From positions 101,850-165,849 of the forward strand of contig JAXLST010000013.1 in the NCBI GenBank assembly GCA_046330435.1: a DNA stretch of 64,000 nucleotides. Reading direction: 5' to 3'. Positions 33,262 through 41,748 of this stretch are shown here, in pieces. The number at the start of each line of letters is the position of its first letter. Within the stretch, counting starts at the first letter, position 1. The notes under the pieces were generated by a model. It did not search any database. It had not been told where the DNA came from and worked only from the letters and a program-made list of their open reading frames with translations. The DNA is from Ga0077560 sp046330435. Lineage in GTDB: Bacteria > Actinomycetota > Thermoleophilia > Miltoncostaeales > Miltoncostaeaceae. The position numbers were made by a program, and so were the translations under genes.

Positions 33262-33467
33262 GCGAGCCCCGATGCGACGAGGAGGCCGACGACCGCGAGG
33301 AGCGGCACGACGGTCCAGACGACGTCCATCACCTGGGCGCGCCGGCTGAGCGCCGGGTCGCGGAGGGTCACCAGGTGGCGGAGGATGAGGAGTGCGGTCG
33401 GCACGATCGCGATCGCGGCGATGACGAGCGCCGTCAACCGGAGCGGCGAGTGGGCCAGGTCGCTCAT
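33258..33467 (-). CDS. 69-residue two-helix membrane protein, subunit-II-like fragment
   Basis: A small protein with two helices (about 11-28 and 46-66). The second, AQVMDVVWTVVPLLAVVGLL, closely resembles the second helix of oxidase subunit II, where the ctaC gene of this operon has LEIIWTIVPVLLLAVIGI. No CuA domain follows. It is translated immediately before ctaB (ATGA overlap) and has its own leaderless promoter element, TATCCT, ending 8 nt before the ATG. It may be an assembly or accessory subunit of the oxidase; its origin as a duplicated CoxB hairpin is inference. Confidence 0.65.
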   Translation of the reverse strand: MSDLAHSPLRLTALVIAAIAIVPTALLILRHLVTLRDPALSRRAQVMDVVWTVVPLLAVVGLLVASGLA

Positions 33468-33475
33468 AGGAGCCG

Positions 33476-33481
33476 AGGATA
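33476..33481 (-). promoter_or_regulatory. -10 element before the 69-aa gene and ctaB (leaderless)
   Basis: TATCCT on the minus strand is the best match to TATAAT among these elements and ends 8 nt before ATG 33467. Confidence 0.5.
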
Positions 33482-33609
33482 CCCCAGCGCACCCCGCCGG
33501 CGACGAGCGTCGAGGTCACGGTTTCGGGGTACGGCCGACCCCCTTTTCCACATGCGGGGTTCCCGTACGCCATGGCGTCGCGGGCCCTGCCGGGGCATGC
33601 TGCCGCGGG

Positions 33610-34846
33610 ATGGGGAACCGCGCCGACATCGTCGTCCTGGGAGCGGGACCGGCCGGGCTGGGCGCCGGCCTGGCCGCCGCGCGGGCCGGCGCCCGCGTGG
33701 CCGTGGTGGAGGCGCGGGACCGCGTGGGCGGGCTGTGCGTCACCGAGCGCAGGGGCGCCGTGCGGTTCGACTGGGGCGGCCACGTGCCGTTCGTGCGCGA
33801 CGAGGCGCGCCTGGCGTGGCTGCGCGACCTGCTGGACGGCGACCTGGTGTGGGTGCCGCGGCCGGTGGCCTCGTTCCGCGACGGCCGGGTGCGCCCCGGC
33901 CGGTACCTCGACCAGCGCGCCGACGGCCCGCTGGGGACGCCCGCCGGACCGGCGGTGGACCCGCCCCCGCACCAGCTCGGCCGAGGCCGTGCTGGGCGAG
34001 ACCTTCGGCGGCGACCTGGTGGACCGGGAGATGCGCCGCTACCTGGAGAAGATCGACGGCGTCCCGCTGGCCCGCATCCCCGGCCCCCGCCCGCTGCGGC
34101 TCATGCGCGACCAGGCCGCGCCGGAGGGCTTCTGGTTCCCGCGGCTGGGCATCGGCCAGCTCATGGACGCGATGGCGGACGCCATCCGCGACGCGGGCGG
34201 CACCGTGCACACGGGCACGCGGGTGCGGGGCATCGACGCCCCGGGCGGCCGGGTGGCGGGCGTCGGGCTGGAGGGCCCCGGGGCCCCCGGCGAGATCGCG
34301 ACGGACCGGCTGGTGGTGAGCGCCGCACCGGGCCGGGCCGCCGTGCTGCTGCGCCCGGACGCCCCGGAGATCCCCGCGCTGCGGATGCGGGCCGTGTGCA
34401 TCGTGGTGCTCGCGGTGCCCGGCGACCCGCTCACGAGCGAGGCATGGGTGCAGGTGGATGACCCCGCGGTCCCCGCCGCCCGCATCTTCGAGATGGGCAA
34501 CTGGAGTCCAGAGATGGCCCCGGCGGGCGAGACGGTGATCGGCTTCGAGTGCTACTGCCACCCCTCCGCGGACGACCCGGTGTGGGGCGCGTCCGACGCG
34601 GAGCTGGCGGCGCGCTGCGCCGCCTCGCTCGCCGCGCCGCTGGGCTGGCTGGACGACCCCTCCCGCGCGCGCTGCGTGGAGGTGGTGCGGCTGCCGGCGG
34701 CGTACCCCCTCCCCGACCTCGCCCAGCTGGAGGCCGCCGGCGCCGGCGCGCGGGCGCTCGCCGGCGTGGCGGGCGTCGTGCTCGCCCCGGGCGCCGCCGT
34801 GATCGAGGCGGTCGAGCACGGCGAGGCGGCCGTGGCGGCGGCCTGA
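33610..34846 (+). pseudogene. FAD-dependent oxidoreductase (protoporphyrinogen-oxidase-like), frameshifted
   Basis: The first 110 or so codons, from ATG 33610, give the FAD-binding start IVVLGAGPAGLGAGLAAARA and RVGGLCVTERRG. The rest continues in the next frame from SSAEAVLGETFGGDLVDREM through RLGIGQLMDAMADAIRDAGG to the stop at 34846. Removing one C from the run at 33964-33968 fuses both parts into one coherent reading frame of about 411 residues, reading AVDPPRTSSAEAVLGE. So either the gene is broken by a one-base insertion or the base is a sequencing error. The family oxidises flavin-accessible substrates; a role in heme or carotenoid chemistry is possible but not shown. A weak CATGCT 8 nt upstream resembles the local -10 elements. 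Confidence 0.75.
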
Positions 34847-34856
34847 CCGCGCGGGG

Positions 34857-34862
34857 TAGCCT
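34857..34862 (+). promoter_or_regulatory. -10 element of glcDEF (leaderless)
   Basis: TAGCCT fits TANNNT and ends 7 nt before the ATG at 34870, just after the stop of the preceding gene. Confidence 0.45.
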
Positions 34863-34869
34863 GCGCGGC

Positions 34870-36312
34870 ATGGCGACCATCCCGTCGACCGCGCTGGACC
34901 GGTTCCGGGCCGTCCTGGGTGACGACCGCGTGCTGGAGGCGCCCACCGAGCGGCTCCTTTACGGCAAGGACGGCTCCATCGCCGAGGGCGAGTGCGGGCT
35001 GGTGCTGCTGTGCGAGACCACCGGCGAGGTGTCGGCGTGCCTGCGGGCCGCGGCCGAGGAGGGGCTGCCCGTGGTGCCGCGCGGGTCGGGCACCGGCCTG
35101 GCGGGCGGGGCGATCCCTCTGGACGGCTCGGTGGTGCTCTCGGTGGCGCGCATGCGGCGGGTCATCTCCGTGGACCCGGAGACCCCGTGCGCCTGGGTGG
35201 AGCCCGGTGTGCTGAACCTGGACATCAGCAACGCGGTCGCGCACCTGGGCCTGCACTACGCGCCGGACCCCTCCAGCCAGGCGGCGTGCAGCATCGGCGG
35301 CAACGTCGCCACCAACGCGGGCGGCCCGCACTGCCTGGCCTCCGGCGTGACCTCCCAGCACATCCTGGGCGTGGAGATCGTGCTGCCCGACGGCGAGGTG
35401 CTCACCGTGGGCGGCCCGGCGCCCGACCCCGCCGGCTACGACCTGCGCGGCTTCATCGTGGGCGGCGAGGGCACCCTGGGCGTGGTCACCAGGGTCTGCG
35501 TGCGGCTCACGCGGAACCCGCCCACCGTCACGACCCTGCTGGTGGACTTCCCGTCGGTCACCTCGGCGGGCGCCGCGGTGCGAGACATCATCGCCGAGGG
35601 GGTCATCCCGGCCGCCATGGAGATGATGGACCGGGTGATGGTGCGCGCCGTGGAGCAGTTCGTGAACGCCGGGCTGCCAGTGGACTCCGCCGCGCTGCTG
35701 CTGGTGGAGGTGGACGGCACGCCCGCCCAGGTGGCCGACCAGGCCGCCGCCGTGGAGCGCATCTGCCGGGACAGCGGCGCCGCGAGCGTGCGCACCGCCC
35801 GGGACGAGGCAGAGCGCGCCCTGTTCTGGAAGGCCCGCAAGAACGCGTTCGGCGCGGTGGCCCGCATCGCCCCGAACTACTACCTGCACGACTGCGTGGT
35901 GCCGCGCACGCGCCTGGTGGAGGTGCTGGAGAGCATCGCCGCGATCGGCGAGAAGCACGGCCTGGTGATCATGAACGTGTTCCACGCGGGCGACGGCAAC
36001 CTGCACCCGCTCATCGCGTTCGACCGCCGCGACCCCGTGCAGGTGGAGAAGGTGTTCGCGGCCGGCAAGGACATCATCGAGGCGTGCGTGGCGGTGGGCG
36101 GCACCCTGTCGGGCGAGCACGGCATCGGGCTCGAGAAGCGGGACTACATGCCGCTGCAGTTCGCGCCGCTGGACCTGGACGCACAGTGCCGCGCCCGGGA
36201 GGCCTTCGACCCGGACGGCCGCCTCAACCCGCGCAAGGTCCTGCCGTCGGGCGCCAAGTGCGGCGAGCTGGTGCTGGACGCCGGCTCCCTGCCCGAGGGG
36301 ACCTGGCTGTGA
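34870..36312 (+). CDS. glcD: Glycolate oxidase subunit GlcD (FAD-linked oxidase)
   Basis: GlcD is the FAD-containing catalytic subunit of glycolate oxidase, which makes glyoxylate and passes electrons on via GlcF. The 480 residues show the FAD-binding PRGSGTGLAGGAIPLDGSVV near residue 75, SIGGNVATNAGGPHCLASG near 150, GGEGTLGVVTRVCVRL, and the C-terminal FHAGDGNLHPLIAFDRRD and SGEHGIGLEKRDYMP with the metal or substrate His residues. D-lactate dehydrogenase is a related possibility, but the three-gene order argues for GlcDEF. The stop overlaps glcE as GTGA. Confidence 0.93.
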   Translation: MATIPSTALDRFRAVLGDDRVLEAPTERLLYGKDGSIAEGECGLVLLCETTGEVSACLRAAAEEGLPVVPRGSGTGLAGGAIPLDGSVVLSVARMRRVISVDPETPCAWVEPGVLNLDISNAVAHLGLHYAPDPSSQAACSIGGNVATNAGGPHCLASGVTSQHILGVEIVLPDGEVLTVGGPAPDPAGYDLRGFIVGGEGTLGVVTRVCVRLTRNPPTVTTLLVDFPSVTSAGAAVRDIIAEGVIPAAMEMMDRVMVRAVEQFVNAGLPVDSAALLLVEVDGTPAQVADQAAAVERICRDSGAASVRTARDEAERALFWKARKNAFGAVARIAPNYYLHDCVVPRTRLVEVLESIAAIGEKHGLVIMNVFHAGDGNLHPLIAFDRRDPVQVEKVFAAGKDIIEACVAVGGTLSGEHGIGLEKRDYMPLQFAPLDLDAQCRAREAFDPDGRLNPRKVLPSGAKCGELVLDAGSLPEGTWL

Positions 36313-37373
36313 CCGCCGTCCGCGAGCCGGCCACCCGCGAGGAGCTGGCGGACCTTCTGCGCGCGGCGTCCGCCGACGGGGTGCCCGTGGCGATCGCCGG
36401 TGCCGGGACCGCGTCGCGCCGGGGCCCCGCGGTGGCGCCGCCGGAGCGCGTGGTCTCCACGCTCGGGCTGGACCGCATCATTTCCCACGAGCCGGCGGAC
36501 CTGACGGTGACGGTGGAGGCCGGCTGCCGGCTGGAGGCCCTGCAGGCGGCCCTCGCCGGGCGCGGCCAGACGTGGATGCAGGCGCCCGTGCGGCCGGGCG
36601 CCACGGTGGGCGGCGTGCTGTCGACCGCGGCCTCGGGACGCCGGCGGCTCCGGTACGGCCCGGTGCGCGACAGCGTGCTGCAGGTGGTGCTCGCCACCGG
36701 CGACGGCCGCATCGTGTCGGCCGGCGGCAAGACCGTGAAGGGCGTGGCGGGCTACGACATCCCGCGGCTGGTCGTCGGGGCGCTGGGCACCCTCGGGGTG
36801 ATCCTGGAGGTCACGCTCAAGCTGTGGCCGGTGCCGCCCTCCTCGGGCTGGTTCACCGCCACCGGCGACGTGTCCGGCCTGGCGGAGCTGGGGGAGGCGC
36901 TGCGCCGCGACCTGCACCTGCCCGCCGCCGTGATCCTGGAGCCGGGCAGCCTGAGCGTCGAGGTCATCGGCCCGCCGGCCGACCTGGTGCCGCCCGCCGG
37001 CATGTCCGCCGGCGAGGCGCCGCCCGAGCCCGCCTGGGGCGCCGAGGTGCTGGTGGGCGTGCCGCCCACCCGGCTGCCCGCGCTGGCCGCCGCGCTCACC
37101 GCGATGGGCCTTCCCTTCCAGGCGGAGCTCGGTGTCGGGACCTGCCGCGTGGGCGTGGAGACCGCGGGGCACGTCGCCGCCGTGCGGGCCGCGGCCGTGG
37201 AGCAGGAGGGCCACGCCGTCGTGGCCGACGCACCGCCGGAGCTCCGCGGCGACCCCTGGGGCCCGCCCCCGCCCGGCGTGCGGCTCATGGAGCGCCTGCG
37301 CGACGCGTTCGACCCGGCGCACGTGCTCAACCCGGGCCTGTTCGTCGGCGACGCGGTACGGTCGCCCGCATGA
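36309..37373 (+). CDS. glcE: Glycolate oxidase subunit GlcE
   Basis: A 354-residue FAD-binding subunit homologous to the N-terminal part of GlcD. It shows VAIAGAGTASRRGPAVAPPE, the QAPVRPGATVGGVLSTAASG loop, and the FAD-domain end GGKTVKGVAGYDIPRLVVGA, GTLGVILEVTLKLWPVP. GTG 36309 overlaps the glcD stop. GlcE is needed for activity of the complex. Length fits the family (about 350). Confidence 0.9.
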   Translation: MTAVREPATREELADLLRAASADGVPVAIAGAGTASRRGPAVAPPERVVSTLGLDRIISHEPADLTVTVEAGCRLEALQAALAGRGQTWMQAPVRPGATVGGVLSTAASGRRRLRYGPVRDSVLQVVLATGDGRIVSAGGKTVKGVAGYDIPRLVVGALGTLGVILEVTLKLWPVPPSSGWFTATGDVSGLAELGEALRRDLHLPAAVILEPGSLSVEVIGPPADLVPPAGMSAGEAPPEPAWGAEVLVGVPPTRLPALAAALTAMGLPFQAELGVGTCRVGVETAGHVAAVRAAAVEQEGHAVVADAPPELRGDPWGPPPPGVRLMERLRDAFDPAHVLNPGLFVGDAVRSPA

Positions 37374-38596
37374 GCGACGAGGTCCGCATCCCGCCGCGCG
37401 GCACGCCGAACTGGCTGCCGGGCGTCCTCGCGCCCGACGAGGAGGACGTGGTGAGCTGCGTCTCCTGCGGCCTCTGCCTCCCCCACTGCCCCACCTTCCG
37501 CGTGACCGGCAGGGAGACGGCGTCGCCACGAGGCCGCATCTTCGCGATGCGGGCCGTCACCGAGGGACGCGCCGAGGTGGACGACGAGTTCGCCACGATG
37601 ATGGACGAGTGCCTGGCGTGCCGGGCGTGCGAGACCGCATGCCCCAGCGGCGTGCCCTTCGGCCGCATGGTCGAGGCCGCGCGCGCCCAGGTCGAGGCCC
37701 GCCGCCCGCTTCCGGAGCGCACCGCGCGGAGGATCGGCATCGGCTGGGTGCTGCGGCGGCCGTGGGCGATCGGGGCGATGGGCACGGGCCTGGCGCTGTC
37801 GCAGGCCACCCGCCTGGAGCGTCTCGTGCCGGCCCGCTTCTCCCGCACCGCCCCGCGGGTGGGCCTGCGCGGCCTGCTGCGGCGGGTGCCGGAGGAGCTG
37901 GGCGAGGGCCCCACCGCGTGCGTGCTCACCGGGTGCGTGATGGACGTCGCCTTCCGCGACGTGCAGGCGGCCACCATGCGCGCCGTCGCCGGGGCGGGCT
38001 ACCGCGCGGTGCGCGGGCGGCCCCGGGGCTGCTGCGGGGCGCTGGCCATGCACCACGGCCACCCGGAGGCCGCGAAGGCGCTGGCCCGGGAGCGCATCGC
38101 CGAGTTCGAGGGCGCCGACGCGGTGGTGGTGAACGCCGCCGGCTGCAGCAACCACATGAAGACCTACGGGCACCTGCTGGCGGACGACCCGGAGTGGGGC
38201 GAGCGGGCCGCCAAGATGGCGGCGCGGGTGCGCGACCTGCTGGAGCTCGACCTCCACCCGCGCACCGCCGAGCGCGGTGCCATCGCCGTGCACGACGCCT
38301 GCCACCACGTGAACGGCCAGAACATGCGGGGGCCGTTGCGCGAGGTGCTGCGCAGGGCCGGCGCCCGGCCCGTGGAGATCCCCGACGACGGCCGCTGCTG
38401 CGGCGCCGCGGGCCTGTACTCGGTGCTGCAGCCGGAGCTCTCGGCCGAGCTGCGCCTGCAGAAGGCCCGGGCGGTCGCGGCCAGCGGCGCCACCGTGGTG
38501 GCGGTCGCCAACCCGGGATGCGCCATCCAGATCCAGAACGGCCTGCGCGAGATCGGCGCGCCGGTGCGGGTGGTCCACCCCGCCGAGCTCATCTGA
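37370..38596 (+). CDS. glcF: Glycolate oxidase iron-sulfur subunit GlcF
   Basis: A 408-residue electron-transfer subunit. Two 4Fe-4S motifs, CVSCGLCLPHCPTF near residue 25 and CLACRACETACPSG near 80, are followed by two CCG domains with GCCGALAMHHGHPEAA and RCCGAAGLYSVLQ. It takes electrons from GlcD and hands them to the quinone pool. ATG 37370 overlaps the glcE stop as ATGA. A strong hairpin just past the stop ends the operon. Confidence 0.93.
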   Translation: MSDEVRIPPRGTPNWLPGVLAPDEEDVVSCVSCGLCLPHCPTFRVTGRETASPRGRIFAMRAVTEGRAEVDDEFATMMDECLACRACETACPSGVPFGRMVEAARAQVEARRPLPERTARRIGIGWVLRRPWAIGAMGTGLALSQATRLERLVPARFSRTAPRVGLRGLLRRVPEELGEGPTACVLTGCVMDVAFRDVQAATMRAVAGAGYRAVRGRPRGCCGALAMHHGHPEAAKALARERIAEFEGADAVVVNAAGCSNHMKTYGHLLADDPEWGERAAKMAARVRDLLELDLHPRTAERGAIAVHDACHHVNGQNMRGPLREVLRRAGARPVEIPDDGRCCGAAGLYSVLQPELSAELRLQKARAVAASGATVVAVANPGCAIQIQNGLREIGAPVRVVHPAELI

Positions 38597-38599
38597 GCC

Positions 38600-38628
38600 G
38601 GTGGGGGCCGGCGGCGCCGGCCCCCACC
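38600..38628. terminator. Bidirectional 13-bp hairpin after glcF
   Basis: GGTGGGGGCCGGC (38600-38612) and GCCGGCCCCCACC (38616-38628) are perfectly complementary with a 3-nt loop. It sits between the convergent glcF and secreted-protein genes, 4 nt after one stop and 6 nt after the other. Confidence 0.7.
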
Positions 38629-38634
38629 CCGCGC

Positions 38635-41565
38635 TCAGCGCACGATCAGCGCGCCCTCCCGCGTCTCCACGGGGTCGCCGCCGATCTGCAGCGACACGTC
38701 GTGCGCACCCCTGGCCAGGCCGCGCGGCACGGTGAACTCCACCGTGATGCCGTCGCGGACCCGTGACCGCACGCGCCTGCCGTCCACGGTCACCACGGCC
38801 GGCCCGCGGATACCGGCGACCCGCAGGCCCACCCGCTCGCCGCCGGTCACCACGTTGCCCAGGACGGTGAAGCCGCGCGCCGGGGCCGCCGGGTTCCAGT
38901 TCAGCTGGTAGGCCGCCACGGTGAACTCCCGCGTGAGGCACCGGGAGCCCCGGCACCCCTTCACGGCGAACGTCACGGGCGCGGCCTTCCCGGCCTTCGC
39001 CGACGGCCGCCAGGTCACGAGGCCCGACCGGCTGATGCGGGAGCCGCGGGGGCCCTTCACCAGCCGCAGGGAGGTGAGGCCCTCGGCGTCCAGCTGGAAC
39101 GCCCAGGGCTTCCCGACCCGCGCGAGCCCCGTGGGCTCGCCGTCCAGCACGACCGGCTGCGTCGGCGACACGCCGATCTCGCGGCTGATGTTCCCGCGGG
39201 TGCCGTCGTTCCTCACGGCCTGGACGCTCACGAACCAGCGTTTCGCGCCGCGCAGCGAGACGTTCGCGGTGACGGTGGCGGCGTCGCCGACGGGCACCAC
39301 GGTCTCGTTCGCCGGGAACGGGTCGCCGTCGGCCCGGGCCCGGACGATGTAGCCGTCCGCGCCGGTGACCGCGTTGAACGTGACCTTCGCGCCGTCGGCG
39401 GTGGCCCGCACCTTCAGGCCCGTGGGGGGCGCCATGCCGTCGGGGTCGGTGACGGTGATGCCGAGCGGCCAGTAGTTCGCCGACAGGGGCGTGTCGCCCT
39501 GGCGCACCACGCCGTACACCCAGTGCCTGCCGGGCTCCAGGCCGGTGGTGGGCACGTCGAAGCACCCGCTGGCCGGAAGGCCGGTGGCGATGTCGCGCCC
39601 GGTGCCGCGGGAGCCGTTGGTGTCCTCGAACAGGTCCACGACCGCGTCGGCCGGGGCGTTGCGGACGTCCCAGCACACGTTCACCGGGGTGCCCTCGGCG
39701 ACCGGCGGGCGGGGCCGCGTGCCGTAGCCGTCCCGCGGGTCGAGGTACGTGAAGGCCTGGGGCCGCGCCACGCCGATCCGCGTGATGGTGTCCGGGCTCA
39801 CCACCCGGTACCGGCCCGGGCGCACGTTCGCGAGCTTGAGGATGCGCGTGTTGCCCAGCGTGGCCTGGCCGGCGGGCGTCACGGCCCTCCCGCCCGGCCC
39901 GATCACCCGCACCGCGCGCGGCGGCCGGGTGCGGCCGGCGACGTCCATGGTCAGCACCGGGGCCTTGGGGAGCACCAGCCGCTGGGCGTCCAGGGCGCCC
40001 GCGGCGCCCCGCTCCAGGGAGCCGGACGGCGTGACGGTGATGAACTGCTCCAGCGAGTTCACCACCTTGAAGTCCACCGGGTTGAAGGTGAACGCCACCC
40101 CCACGAAGCGCGGCGCGAGCAGCGGCGGGTCGAACACCAGGCCGGCGGCGGCGGCCTTGTCGGAGATCACCGCGGACGCCCCGGCCAGGGTCTGGCCGCC
40201 GGCGAGCGGGACCTCGTCGGGGATCTGGATGAGCACGTTGCCGAGCGCCGTGAAGTGGTCGGAGGTGACGCCCAGGAACAGCTGGCCCTTCACGAACGTC
40301 AGGGGCTTGTTGCGGACGGTGAAGGTGAGCTCGGCGGTGGCGTCGGCCTCGAAGCGGAACGGCGCGAACGCCACCAGCACACGGGCGTTGCCGAGCTTGA
40401 GCTTCTGCTGGAGGCCGAACACCGTGCCCTGCAGCTCGATGGCGGGGCCGGCGACGGTGAGGGTGGTGGTGCCGGTGAAGAACCGCTCGTCGGCGAACGC
40501 GAGCGGCGGGCCGCCGTCCCAGCCGAGCGTCCCGCGAAGCCGCACCGGGCTGGTGCTGGTGCCGCCGCCGGGACGCACGGTCGTGGAGCCGCGCTCGATC
40601 GACGCGGAGATGCTCTTGAGCCGCACGGGCGGCAGGATGGGCGGCGGGCCGATCCCGATGGCGGGCACCAGGGACAGTCCCAGCGAGACGCTGCTGATGT
40701 CGCCCGCCTGGATCGACAGGCCCGCCTCCGCGAAGAACTGCCGCAGGATGAGCATCTGCACGAAGCCGGAGTACCGCTGCAGCGGCACGTCGACGGCGAG
40801 GGCCGGGTTCACGAGCTGGACGCCCGGGATGACCGAGACGCTGCCCGCGTAGTTGAAGCCGCCGCCGGTGGGCCGCAGCCCCTGGTCCAGTGAGACCTCC
40901 GCACCCACGCCGAGGCGGAAGGGCTGCACGCCGGGGATCCTGCCGTTGCGGTTCAGCACCGTCGCGAACTGGCCGAACACCCGCCCGCCGCGCAGGTCGT
41001 CCATCCCGAAAATGGGCCGCGCGTCCACGTTCTCCAGGCCCACCCCGGCCAACTGCTCGGTGAGCTGCGAGACGCCCTCGGTCACCTGGATGCCGGTGGC
41101 GTCGCGGCACCCGGTCTCGTTCGGCAGGAAGACCCGCTCGTCGGTGACGTTGCTGGCCTGGAACGGCCCGCCGGTGGACGGGTTGGTGGTCGTCGGGGTC
41201 TTGAGGTCGCAGAGCCGCACCAGGCCCACGCGGAACTTGCCCGCGAAGACCGGCCGGGTGCCGACGCTGAGCGCCAGGGGGATGGTGGTCTGCTCCTGCA
41301 CCATCTCCGAGCGGGCGGCGTTGAGGACCATCCGGCCGGTGATCTTCACCGCCCCGCCGGTGAGGAACCGGGGGTCCTTGATGGTGATGCCGCCGTCCGG
41401 GCCGGTCACGCAGTCGTCGCCGGTCACGGGCACGCCGCGCACGGTGAGGCCCGCGGCGCACGCCGCGGCCGTGGCCGAGCCGGTGGCGAACGTGAGGCCG
41501 GCGAGACCGCCGGCGGCGAGCGCGGCGAGGGCCGCCGCGCGGCGGCGGACGGGGCGTCTGGTCAT
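38635..41565 (-). CDS. Large secreted protein with FN3-, Ig- and IPT/TIG-like C-terminal domains
   Basis: A 976-residue exported protein of unknown function. A Tat- or Sec-like signal occupies about residues 1-34 (RRRAAALAALAAGGLAGLTF). The N-terminal 600 residues are beta-rich, with repeated strands and few cysteines, and match nothing I recognise. Near 715-800 lies a fibronectin III-like domain (PPTGLKVRATADGAKVTFNA). Around 815-880 is an Ig-like unit with FAVKGCRGSRC and at 890-976 an IPT/TIG-like fold (GNVVTGGERVGLRVAGIRG). GGGGAGGACCAG precedes ATG 41565. A structural or adhesive surface role is likely. The gene is alone; GlcF converges on it. Confidence 0.7.
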   Translation of the reverse strand: MTRRPVRRRAAALAALAAGGLAGLTFATGSATAAACAAGLTVRGVPVTGDDCVTGPDGGITIKDPRFLTGGAVKITGRMVLNAARSEMVQEQTTIPLALSVGTRPVFAGKFRVGLVRLCDLKTPTTTNPSTGGPFQASNVTDERVFLPNETGCRDATGIQVTEGVSQLTEQLAGVGLENVDARPIFGMDDLRGGRVFGQFATVLNRNGRIPGVQPFRLGVGAEVSLDQGLRPTGGGFNYAGSVSVIPGVQLVNPALAVDVPLQRYSGFVQMLILRQFFAEAGLSIQAGDISSVSLGLSLVPAIGIGPPPILPPVRLKSISASIERGSTTVRPGGGTSTSPVRLRGTLGWDGGPPLAFADERFFTGTTTLTVAGPAIELQGTVFGLQQKLKLGNARVLVAFAPFRFEADATAELTFTVRNKPLTFVKGQLFLGVTSDHFTALGNVLIQIPDEVPLAGGQTLAGASAVISDKAAAAGLVFDPPLLAPRFVGVAFTFNPVDFKVVNSLEQFITVTPSGSLERGAAGALDAQRLVLPKAPVLTMDVAGRTRPPRAVRVIGPGGRAVTPAGQATLGNTRILKLANVRPGRYRVVSPDTITRIGVARPQAFTYLDPRDGYGTRPRPPVAEGTPVNVCWDVRNAPADAVVDLFEDTNGSRGTGRDIATGLPASGCFDVPTTGLEPGRHWVYGVVRQGDTPLSANYWPLGITVTDPDGMAPPTGLKVRATADGAKVTFNAVTGADGYIVRARADGDPFPANETVVPVGDAATVTANVSLRGAKRWFVSVQAVRNDGTRGNISREIGVSPTQPVVLDGEPTGLARVGKPWAFQLDAEGLTSLRLVKGPRGSRISRSGLVTWRPSAKAGKAAPVTFAVKGCRGSRCLTREFTVAAYQLNWNPAAPARGFTVLGNVVTGGERVGLRVAGIRGPAVVTVDGRRVRSRVRDGITVEFTVPRGLARGAHDVSLQIGGDPVETREGALIVR

Positions 41566-41748
41566 CTGGTCCTCCCCAGGAAAGGTGTGACGTCACGGTC
41601 GAGGACGCCATCCCGGGGGCGCGTATTCCGCACCGTCCCGCGGGCCCGCCGACGACGCGCGGATCACCCTCGCCCATCGCGTTCCTGGACTTCCAGGCAC
41701 CCCGGGGAAACTCGCCCTACGGACCGCACCCCGGGGTGACCGACGGTC

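Noticed and set aside
36752..41677. Very long minus-strand open frame (about 1640 codons) opposite glcEF and the secreted protein gene
   Set aside because: Its translation is Arg, Pro, Gly and His rich with no family signal. It runs antisense to three clear genes, as expected in very GC-rich DNA where stop codons are rare.
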